A DNA stretch of 64,000 bases from Vitellaria paradoxa (lineage: Eukaryota > Streptophyta > Magnoliopsida > Ericales > Sapotaceae): contig CM034240.1 of assembly GCA_019916065.1 (NCBI GenBank), positions 44,652,026-44,716,025 on the forward strand, given 5' to 3'. Positions 10,601-18,603 of the stretch are shown piece by piece. The position numbers and the translations under genes were made by a program. The notes under the pieces were generated by a model that made no database searches, was not told the origin of the DNA, and was given only the letters and a program-made list of their open reading frames with translations. Within the stretch, counting starts at the first letter, position 1, and each line of letters begins with the position of its first letter.

Positions 10601-13600
10601 TAGGGGAGAGAGAATTTTGATCTAACATTTAACTGAATTACCGAATATGATCACATTGATTAGGATTGCTTAATAATTCCATTGAGGGAAAGGGACCAAA
10701 AAAAAAAAGTGACTTACTAGCACGTTGTGCAGTGAATCATTCCCTTAACATTTTCCGTTTATCATTGAGAAGTTTTTATGCTATTGCCAACAAAGAGCGT
10801 AATGTCTCTATCTTCACTGGGAAAAAGACTGAATTTTGTTTTAACTAAAAACATTCTAAGCACCTCATGTCCCTACTTTTGCTTCAGATCTAATGTACTC
10901 TCATAATCAAGAACTTAACCTTGGCCATAAATATTCGAGAGAGATACACGTGACATGATGCGAAAGAAAGAATATGAAGCTCATTTCCCAAGAGTTTCAT
11001 GTTGAACTTCTGCATTGGATCACACAATTTTCTCCCCCCCCCCCCCGGCACCGGGGGGGGGGTGGTTAAGTTAGAAGCCAAAGGGTTATTGTTGTCTGAG
11101 CTATATCTTTTAGACTTCACAGGATGGAACAATCATAAAAGTATATATGTAGATATATTGAAAGCATTAAGTGAATCCTCTGCTTATTTGAACTGTGTTT
11201 AAAACTCATTTTAACAATAGCACGTGAGCTAGAAAGTTTGTGCAAATAACAATGTAAATCATATGTTAAATTGGGTTGCTAGTCCTATAAAGCTTTGAAT
11301 GGTTGCTCTTTCAAAAATCTAGGTGAATAACGGACGTTAATTAATTACCAAAAAAAAAAACGGACATTAATTTTAGTAAAAGGATACAATGACATATTTT
11401 CTTTGCCTACGTGATGTTAAGTAGTAGATTCACCAAAAAGCTAATTCCTATGTTTTCCCTGTAGCCTTCAAAAATATTTTCCTAAAGGATTTTGCAGAAA
11501 AAAACTGTGAAAAGTGATCTAATAATGGTACGGTACCAATAGGGCCAATAATAAGACTATTGATCCATAGCACACAAATTCTCTACGGAAGCTCTACATT
11601 TAGCTTTGATGACAATATTTGGGTCTCTACACAATGTATTGGAAGATTGAATGTATTACAAAAATGCTATTGCTTCCTTATCCCTTTTGGTAATTATACA
11701 GCCTAGGAATCCTTGATCATGCTTCCTTTAGCTTTCTTTTCACTGTTCATGCCATGATGAAAGATCTCCTCCTATATTCTTTTCACTTGGTATCTCAGTA
11801 CAACTCAGCTCAACAAAAAAATCCCAAATAAGTTGAGGTTGGTTATATGAGTTTTATTTTCCATGATGTTATAACTGATTATGGATGAGATTACAAGACA
11901 CATTCAAGATGATGTGCCGTGGTGTATGCTATTTGCAGATGATATTGTTTTAGTAGATGAGGCGAGAGAAAGAGTAAATGCTGAGCTAGAATTGTGGGGG
12001 GAAACGTTAGAGACAAAAGGGTTTAGACTAAGCCAATGCAAAACGGAATATATGGAATGCAATTTTAGTCAAAATAGAGTAATTGGTAGCATAGAAATAA
12101 GTTTAGACACACAAAAGATTGTAGAAAAAGAAAACTTTAGGTACCTTAGATCTATGGTGCAACAAGATAGAGGGATAGATACTGATGTAAGTCACAGGAT
12201 TCAGGCCAGGTGGACCAAATGGAGGAGTACTTCGGGGGTCTTGTGCGATCGAAAAGTCCCCCTCAAGGTGAAAGGAAAGTATTATAAGGTAGCAGTAAGA
12301 CCAGCGTTGGTATATGGATCAGAATGTTGGGCAATAAAGCATAATCATATTCAAAAGATGGCAGTTGCGGAGATGAGAATGCTAAGATGGATGTGTGAAA
12401 TTACAAGGAGCGATAAGATTAGGAATGAGGAGATTAGGGACAAAGTAGGAATATCACCGATTGAAGATAAAATGAGAGAAAATCAATTAAGATGGTTCGG
12501 CCATGTTAGAAAGTGTCCAACAGAAGCACCTGTTAGAAGGTGTGAAAGTATGGAGATTGCTAGGAGTAGGAAAGGAAGAGGAAAACCCAAGAGAAGTTGG
12601 AAAGTAACTATTAGACATGACCTTACCTACCTAGATTTAACGGAGGATATGACCCTAAATAGATTTGATTTGCGTCGTCAAATCCATATAGCCGATCCCA
12701 CCTAGTGGGAAAAGGCTTGGTTTGGTTTGGTTTGGTTTGGTTTGATTTGGTTTGGTTTATAACTGATACGAAAAGTAGTTATTTTTTTTACAATTTCAGT
12801 CCATATAATCTTAAGTATACCTTTTATCCTCTTTACCCCCTCCACATACTCCTTTTTTACTGGTGCATGTCTAGACCTATGTTTGATATGACCAAAATAT
12901 TTTAAATGACCTTGTCTCAACTTCTATTCCATTGGTGTCACCTCAACTTTCTTTCAAATATATTCATTTCTTACCTTATATTTTCTTATATTACCACATA
13001 TATTTTACATTATTTTCGCTACATTTATCTTATAAGAGTGTTGTTTCTTAATGGTCCAACACTCCATATCATTAAGCCCTTTTAGCTTGATAAATATTCT
13101 TCAATCACATAACATACCCAAGACACTTCCCCATTTTAACCACTTAATTTGAATCATATAGATAACACCCTCTTCAATCTCTCGATTTACATAAATAATT
13201 GATCCAAGATATCAAAAATTATTACTTTTTGGCACTTGCTGATCTATAGTTTTCACTATGTCCTCATTTTTAGTTTTAATTTTACTAAATTTTAATCTTA
13301 CTTTAAAACCTTTGAACTCTAAAATACACCTACAAAATTCTAGGCCTAATTTCATCTCTCAATACAATATCATTGCAATGCACACCATAATATCTCATTT
13401 TTGGTGCTCCCAATAAAATTTTAATTCTTATGAACAACAAGAAAATAAATACATAGACTTCGTAGAATAAACATTAATAAGAAAAGCCACGTTAAGACAA
13501 ATTATGAATCTCATAGCCTTCATCATAACAACATTAAATATTTGGTGAATAGAAGGGGATATAAACTTGGTGCAATAAATGTATGATTTAAAATGCAGGA

Positions 13601-15251
13601 CAACAAGAGAAATACCTGGAACCCTTGCAAGAAGAACATCTGATCTACAAAGGACATTGGAAATTTCCCTTGGATTACTAGCCCAAATCAAATGCCTAAT
13701 ATCTTCATCCTTAAAAGAATGGGGTATGCCAAAACAACCTATTAAAAGAAGCAAACCACGGGCATCAATTTCGGAAGCTTCAGCCAAACCACCTTCACTG
13801 ATAAGCCGGTTCCTCCACTGCAATGCTGCCCCCTCTGCCTCTTTTTTTACCGAATCCTCAATCTCATTAGTATTGCACCCCATCAGCAGAAAAAATTCCA
13901 GAATTAAAACCGACACTTGCCTTGCTGGAATCATAGGTGAATTTGTGTTGTAAGCTTTGGTCCCCTGAAGGAAAAACCGTCCAAAGCATCTTATTACCAG
14001 TCTTGCCGGGTGTGGTGCCAATTTCAAAGCCGCCGGACCTTCTTGCCGGAGCATGGCGATCTTTGAGAGATTAGAGAGGATATACTTACGTAAGCCACGG
14101 GCAGACATAGTCTTGCATAACGATTGGATCTCAGATAGACCTGACTGACTCAAATGCGTCATCCCTTTGGAATTAGCATCGACAATGATTGTTTCAGCTG
14201 TGGTGGTAGGAACCATTGCAGCCGGTTGCGCGGAAGATGGATCAATGTTCGGGTTTTGGGGCAATTTAGCGTCAGATAGAGATGACAGACAGTTATCCGT
14301 CATCCGTTTGGAATTAGACTCAGCCATAACTTCTTCCGCGGCGGTGGAAGGAACAATTGCCAACAATTGAGGTGGCGAGAGGTCGACTTTTTGGGGCAAT
14401 TTGGCTTCAGGTAGACCCGGCTGACTATTATCAGTCGTCTGTCCCGAAGTAGCATTGGCGACGGTTGCTTCCGCAACGGTGGAAGATCGGGTTTCGGTGG
14501 AGGGAACAATTGCAAGATGTTGCGACGGCGAGGGATTGATGTTCAGCTGCTGGGGCAATTTGGCACTGTCCCTCATCTGTTTGGAATTATCCTCGGCGTT
14601 GGAAGGAACAACTGCCAGCGGTTGCGGTGGCGAGGGGTCAATGTTCATGTTGGAAGGAACAACTGCCAACGGTTGCAGTGGCGAGAGGTCGATGTTCATG
14701 GCTTGGCCGAATTCGGCGATGGTCGCTTCTGCAACAATGGGAGTTAGGGTTTCGGTGGAAGGAACAATTGCCGACGCTTGTGGCGAAGACGATCCGATAT
14801 CCACAGTCTGCTTAGCACCGGCGATGGTTGTTTCTGCGGCGGTGGAAGATAGGGTTTCGGTGGATGTAACAACCGTCAACGATTGCGGCAGCGATGGGTC
14901 GATGTTCAGGTTCTTGGGCAATTTGGAATCGATAGCGTTTCGGATGAAATCGAGGTGTTCCTGCAAGTCATCGTAACGGAGCTGGAAGGCGGAGAGCGCA
15001 ACCGAGAGATTGCGAAGCTCACCCAGTAAATTACTAAAATCAGGTTGTTTTCGTTGCTGTCCTTCTTCTTCTTTGTGCCGGAATTCATGCTTACCGGAAG
15101 TTTCTGTCGGTGAATCGTTTGTGATTGGGAGGTGTTGCGACGGTTGCGAATGCGGTGATGACAGTGTGGGCCGGGAGGCGTGCTCGGCCACGCCGGACGG
15201 AATGCGAGGAACCGGAGTCGCCGACGCGGTGGCCGCCGTTGGTTCAACCAT
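4607..15251 (-). CDS. FRI: FRIGIDA homologue, 3 exons, 878 aa
   Basis: FRIGIDA is a nuclear scaffold protein that, in Arabidopsis, assembles a complex activating FLC and so delays flowering until vernalization. Exons on the minus strand are 15251-13616, 5690-5515 and 5431-4607; the phases close to 2637 nt. The FRIGIDA domain starts near residue 375 (RGLRKYILSNLSKIAML), continues through PHPARLVIRCFGRFFLQG, EAEGAALQWRNRLISEGGL and DARGLLLLIGCFGIP, crosses into exon 2 (DFAYTFGLENKFPPQ) and ends with DPLKVLPGWKINEQI in exon 3. A charged coiled coil follows at about 630-675. The N-terminal coiled segment (LRNLSVALSAFQLRYDDLQ) also matches FRI. Residues ~100-370 are a tandemly repeated insertion, making the protein far longer than Arabidopsis FRI (~600 aa). 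An in-frame TAA seven codons upstream fixes the start. Intron 1 is 7925 bp and full of transposons; intron 2 appears to have a GC donor. FRIGIDA rather than a FRIGIDA-LIKE protein is inferred from the N-terminus. Confidence 0.88.
5432..5514 (-). other. FRIGIDA intron 2 with GC-AG boundaries
   Basis: Reading the minus strand, exon 2 ends GCGGAG and is followed by GCATGC, with no GT that keeps the conserved residues. Exon 3 resumes at AATGAAGCA after ATGCAG, giving LLAAENEANNEQL, which fits the family. A second acceptor 33 nt upstream (TTCAG before AAATTTTATG, exon start 5464) is also in frame and would add 11 residues. The donor call rests on protein continuity, not on transcripts. Confidence 0.6.
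5870..6260. repeat. Probable MITE of the 'gtatccgtatcc' type in FRIGIDA intron 1
   Basis: The stretch carries inverted words such as 'tctgtatcaggtacat' near the left and 'gtgtccgtgtccgtacc' near the right, resembling the better-bounded elements at 6593-7209 and 30010-30367. No clean target duplication was found, so the borders are approximate. Confidence 0.35.
6593..7209. mobile_element. hAT-like MITE with 8-bp target duplication
   Basis: The 617-bp element begins CTATGAAACATGAATAC, and its right end reads CTATGAAGCACGGATATGG on the other strand. AATGAGAG occurs directly on both sides (6585-6592 and 7210-7217). The 8-bp duplication suggests the hAT superfamily. The interior has many 'cgtatcc' words and no transposase. 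It lies within FRIGIDA intron 1. A relative with the same termini is in ACR11 intron 8. Confidence 0.75.
7239..7565. mobile_element. Small TIR element (MITE) in FRIGIDA intron 1
   Basis: The left end reads AAGGTGGCATTTGGTTTG, and the right end on the other strand reads AAGGTATCATTTGGTG. A second 'gcatttggtttg' word starts an internal repeat near 7337. The flanks are TTA/TAA-like but not an exact duplication, so the family (Tourist/PIF-like) is a guess. Confidence 0.5.
8392..10002. mobile_element. 1.6-kb hAT-like non-autonomous element
   Basis: The left terminus CAAGGTTCAAAGTATCGG mirrors the right terminus CATGGTTCAAAGTTTCGG. An exact 8-bp duplication GTAAGTGC flanks the element (8384-8391 and 10003-10010). 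It carries no transposase. Inside are a gene-like stretch at about 8620-8900 and a copy of the 550-bp repeat at 9107-9660, after an A-rich run at 9044-9060. It lies in FRIGIDA intron 1. Confidence 0.75.
9107..9660 (+). repeat. ~550-bp dispersed repeat nested in the hAT-like element
   Basis: Inverted partner of 2452-2999, with landmarks 'tataatcaatcatataat', 'ctcgtataatagaatta', 'aattgtgagaag', 'tttctttctacttcta' and 'gagcaatatattgaaatc'. Just beyond its right edge, 9661-9740 repeats an internal portion ('attattcaataatttt..aattatttttaatgaaac'), so this copy is extended by a local tandem duplication. Confidence 0.7.
10011..11805. other. FRIGIDA intron 1, unassigned portion
   Basis: No gene or clearly bounded mobile element is seen here. 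The only striking feature is the C-run/G-run palindrome at 11034-11062. Composition is less AT-biased than the flanking transposons, so part of this may be ancestral intron sequence. Confidence 0.4.
11034..11062. repeat. C13-GGCACC-G10 palindrome
   Basis: Thirteen C residues are followed by GGCACC and ten G residues, giving a nearly perfect GC hairpin within AT-rich intron DNA. On either strand it could also form quadruplex or i-motif structures. A homopolymer or assembly artefact is a real alternative. Confidence 0.6.
11806..13430 (-). mobile_element. Older, degraded RTE-type LINE, interrupted by a younger one
   Basis: On the minus strand, 12920-12768 encodes a decayed piece of the RTE C-terminus (LKYFGHIKHRSRHAPVKK, compare LRWFGHVRKCPTEAPVRR in the younger copy). 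The 3'-terminal motif of such elements resumes after the interruption at 11868-11806 ('tataaccaacctcaactta' then 'gttgagctgagtt'). The younger LINE (11880-12756) splits the two parts. The 5' limit near 13430 is uncertain, as the sequence between 12920 and 13430 is only weakly LINE-like. Confidence 0.55.
11880..12756 (+). mobile_element. 5'-truncated RTE-type LINE (reverse transcriptase C-terminus)
   Basis: An open frame from 11881 to 12705 encodes 274 residues of a non-LTR reverse transcriptase from just before its catalytic box (WCMLFADDIVLV, with the FADD motif at about residues 18-21) to the normal C-terminus (ENQLRWFGHVRKCPTEAPVRR, GRGKPKRSWK, HIADPT). The 3' end runs through 'cctagtgggaaaaggc' into a tandem TTGGT tail, typical of plant RTE elements. 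TTATAACTGAT flanks the insertion at 11869-11879 and 12757-12767, an 11-bp target duplication. The endonuclease and most of the polymerase are missing through 5' truncation, so it cannot move by itself. The still open frame and exact TSD suggest recent insertion. Confidence 0.85.
14150..14930 (-). repeat. Coding minisatellite in FRIGIDA exon 1
   Basis: Six to seven degenerate copies of a unit encoding NIDPSPPQPLAVVPSTET, often followed by xSSTVAEATIA and AKLPQ, occupy about residues 100-370. The clearest pair is a 51-bp direct repeat (14599-14649 and 14650-14700), encoding 17 residues twice. All copies keep the frame. Confidence 0.8.
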
Positions 15252-15505
15252 GACGATTAGGTTCGATTAAGACAGCATATTCCGGAGTGAAGAAGCACCC
15301 TTTCGTGATCTATGAGCGAAAAAAAGCCGAGCATTAGTATACATGCTAGGGAAAGGGTTCACAGATGACAGATCCCTTGATGAAAATCTATAATTTTTTT
15401 CGCCCATGTTTATTTATTTTATTTATTTATTTATTTTTCATCCGTTTCATGCGCAAAATTTTGCAAACCATGCTCTACCAACATTACAAACATACCTCTT
15501 ACCTT

Positions 15506-15610
15506 TCAACAAAAAAATACAAACACACCTCTTGTTCTTATTCCTACCCTCACGGTCCTCATGGTTTTGTGCCTCTCCCATGAGAAAAGGGCGCCTTGAC
15601 AGGAAGAGAA
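15506..15610. repeat. Direct repeat R1 flanking organellar rRNA insert
   Basis: About 105 bp running from 'tcaacaaaaaaatac' through 'ctaccctcacggtcctcatg' to 'cttgacaggaagagaa'. It recurs almost unchanged as R2 at 16214-16322 and, shortened, as R3 at about 16436-16515. Confidence 0.8.
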
Positions 15611-16213
15611 GCGTAACGATCTGGGCACTGTCTCGGAGAGAGGCTCGGTGAAATGGATATGTCTGTGAAGATGCAGATTACCTACACTTGGACAAAAAGA
15701 CCCTATGAAACTTTACCGTTCCCTGGGATTGGCTTTGGGCCTTTCTTGCTCAGCTTAGGTGGAGGGCGAAGAAGGCCCCCTTCCGGGGGGCCCGAGCCAT
15801 TAGTGAGATACCACTCTGGAAGAGCTAGAATTCTAACGTTATGTCAGGACCTACGAGCCAAGGGACAGTTTCTATGGGGCATAGGCCTCCTAAAAGGTAA
15901 CGGAGGCGTGCAAAGGTTTCCTTTGGCCAGACGGAGATTGGCCCTCCAGTGCAAAGGCAGAAAGGAGCTTGACTGTAAGACCCACTCGTCGAGCAGGGAC
16001 GAAAAGCTCGAACGACTTTCAACAAAAGGGTACCTGTATCCGAAACCAACACAGGTGGGTAGGTAGAGAATACCTAGGAGCGCGAGACAACTTTCTCTAA
16101 GGAACTCGGCAAAATAGCCCTGTAACTTCGGGAGAAGGGGTGCCTCCTCACAAAGGGGGTTGCAGTGACAAGGTCCGGGCGACTGTTTACCAAAAATACA
16201 GGTCTCCGCAAAG
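15611..16213 (+). pseudogene. Nuclear insert of organellar (plastid-type) 23S rRNA, rearranged
   Basis: Two blocks of LSU rRNA are joined. 15611-16001 runs from 'gcgtaacgatctgggcactg' through 'gaaagaccctatgaa'-like, 'ggtaacggaggcgtgcaaag' and 'gtcgagcagggacgaaa' (the domain V region). 16002-16213 runs from 'agctcgaacgactttcaac' through 'ggtgggtaggtagagaata' to 'acaggtctccgcaaagtc' (domain IV and earlier). In an intact gene the second block precedes the first, so the order is permuted. Scattered substitutions mark it as a decayed nuclear copy. From memory the sequence is closest to chloroplast 23S, but a mitochondrial source is not excluded. The short peptide frames across it are not genes. 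Confidence 0.8.
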
Positions 16214-16322
16214 TCAACAAAAAAAGATTGCAAACACACCCCTTGGTCTTATTCCTACCCTCACGGTCCTCATGGTTTTGTGCCTCCCCCATGAGAAAAG
16301 GGCGCCTTGACAAAAAGAGAAG
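16214..16322. repeat. Direct repeat R2 flanking organellar rRNA insert
   Basis: Near-identical to R1 at 15506-15610, including 'cctcatggttttgtgcctc' and 'gagaaaagggcgccttgac'. R2 continues into 'gctagggttcttgttc', and R3 continues into nearly the same words, so R2 and R3 look like the original host sequence. Confidence 0.8.
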
Positions 16323-16435
16323 CTAGGGTTCTTGTTCCCACAGACAGTGCCAGCTAATGATGATTTATTTTCGTTCGCGCACTGTAGGTGTCACTACCAA
16401 GGCATTGTTCGTTTTAGGTCTTACGCAGAGCCTCT

Positions 16436-16525
16436 TAAGTCTTACCCCGACCCTCACGGTTTTGTCCCTCTCTCGTTGAAAAAGCACACCTTGACAGGAA
16501 GAGAAGCTAGGGTTCTTATATGGTG
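16436..16525. repeat. Third, diverged copy (R3) of the R1/R2 repeat
   Basis: The segment carries 'cttaccccgaccctcacgg', 'ttttgtccctctctc' and 'caccttgacaggaagagaag', then 'ctagggttctta'. It is more diverged than R1 is from R2 and lacks the 'tcctcatgg' word. Confidence 0.65.
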
Positions 16526-18603
16526 CCTCAGTTTCTGACTCCTAATCGATGTGGGACATAGTGATATCATCACTTTTCTAGGTGCTTTAGTTTTTGTGCA
16601 TTAAAAAAAATTAAATCAAATTAATGTTTTAAATTTTGATTTGTGCAAAATTTTAAAACCCACCCTTAGTATGGGTAATTATACTAAAGATCAAATGCCT
16701 CGGGCATTTATTAAGAATTAATAAATATATGTCATTTAAAAATATTTTAAATAACTGTATATAAAAAAAATTGCAACACATTATTGCATGACATGTATTT
16801 ATTGGCTTTTATAAGATGCCGTGGAGCACCTGTAAATAAACATCTTAATATTTAAAAATTATACTTGGAGTAGGGATAAATGCACTTTTCTATTAGTTTT
16901 CCCACTCCACAATAATTTTAATAAAAAAAAGTAATATGAAATGGGAGAAATTAATAAAAAAGTGCATTTATCATTTCTCTTATACTTACCATACTTATTT
17001 TGAAAAGTTATTAACTTGTTTGTTGTTAAGATTTAAATTAAAGATTATGAAGTCAATCATAAAATTGTAGTAATATGCCAAAGTTAACCCCCATCAAAGT
17101 TAACCCCCATCAAATGTAGAAAGACAAAAAAATAACCTTAGACTTTGTTTGGAACTTGGGGGTGAGGGCATTGAATGAAAGAAAATTGCAAAAAAAAAAA
17201 AAAAATTACAAAACCCAATAATCAAATAAAGGAGGGGAAAAAATTATTTTCTCCTCTTTTTCATTTCCCTTCTCAAATAAAATTGAGCTGTTACACCTTT
17301 AAAAAAAAAAAAAAAGATGCTATTAAAACTTAAAAGAGTAATTATGAGATCGTAATAGTTCAAGTGATAAAAGGCCATCCTCCTACAACATTGCGAGTTT
17401 GAGCCTCACGAAGTAGAGTAATTATGAGATTGTAATAGTTCAAGAACAAAAACGCAACCTCCTACAAAATTGCGGATTTGAGTCTCACGAAATGGAGTAT
17501 AATTTTTAGATTATGTAGCATGTAATGTTGAATCTTCTTAAAAAAAAACAAAAAAAATTACATTTTGTTTCCCTTGGGGCTTGCAAAAAAGCATACATCT
17601 TCTAATTTAAAATTTTGATTCTCACGAAGTAAGGTAGATTTTTAAATTATGTAATGTGTAATGTTAAATCTTCTCAAAAAATAAATAAATAAATAAGAAA
17701 TAAAAAAATATAATTACACTTTTTTCCCCTTTGGGCTTGCAAAAATCATATATCTTGTGATTTAAAATTCCCTTCTAATTTAGATTAAAATACGAAATAC
17801 GAGAAATTTTTTAAAAAATTAATTCAATTTACGTTTCATGAGTCAAAATTAATGGAAGAAAAAATGTTTACAGAAATAGATAAATAAAAATACATTTTTA
17901 TGCATACTTATGTTAAACTAAAATGTTATATAATTTTTTAAAAAAGATTCAATATAAAATCTAGAGAGAAATTTACATCTATTTTTGTGCATAAATAAAG
18001 ATTTTTTTTAAAAAAATTTTTCATGTGTATAAATATATTTGAAAGTGAAATGAAAATATGAATTAAAAGGCTATAGTAGTATCTTTTTAAAATACATTAA
18101 ATTAATTACGATAATTTTGTCAACTCACGTATTCCAAAGAGTTACTCATTTGTGGAGTTTTCAACGAGGACGTTAGACTCGTAAACTTGCAAGCCCACAA
18201 ATTTGAAAACTCCTTCAAATTTCTTGTTCAAAGATCAACTCATCAACCAAACATGGAATGACAATTCCCATTTCAGGTCCTGAATCTAATATCTAACCAA
18301 ACATGGAATACAACTTGTGTCATAACTCAGAGGCTAGATTGAACTGTTTGCAAAAGGATCAGAGGGAAATATAATGATAACAACCATCCAGCAAACTTTT
18401 ATATATGAATCTAACTACCAAGTATGAAAATGTTAATCAGCAATCAAAAATTATCTCACAATTCAGGAGGTTCTCTCTCCATCGAGGTTCAATGCTCCCG
18501 ATATCACAAGGTGTTGACATTTAGTGAAATTGGCAAGTGAATTTACAGGCGCAGCATATAGATTGATCAGTCGTTCAAAGGATTTGGTCGACATCCCATC
18601 CAG
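16526..18603. other. Intergenic region between FRIGIDA (5' side) and COA5 (3' side)
   Basis: AT-rich, with no supported gene. It holds the SINE-like duplicated repeat at 17337-17505 and its partial third copy near 17600-17650. The last part, from about 18450, is probably the COA5 3' untranslated region. Confidence 0.45.
17337..17505 (+). repeat. Tandem pair of tRNA-like SINE fragments
   Basis: Two ~80-bp units each contain 'gtaattatgagat(c/t)gtaatagttcaag', 'cctcctacaa(c/a)attgcg' and 'ttgag(c/t)ctcacgaa'. The last word resembles a degenerate Pol III B box. A shortened third copy follows near 17605-17650. The SINE identity is tentative. Confidence 0.45.

Noticed and set aside
13579..15270. 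Plus-strand open frames opposite FRIGIDA exon 1, the longest 173 codons.
   Set aside because: They are antisense to the repeated Pro/Ser-rich coding region, and their composition simply mirrors it; no homology is seen.
15611..16213. A functional rRNA gene.
   Set aside because: It is only ~600 bp, internally reordered, carries substitutions and lies in a nuclear repeat context.
15653..16313. Open frames of 75-137 codons on both strands.
   Set aside because: They fall on the organellar rRNA insert and its flanking repeats; the DNA matches rRNA, not protein.
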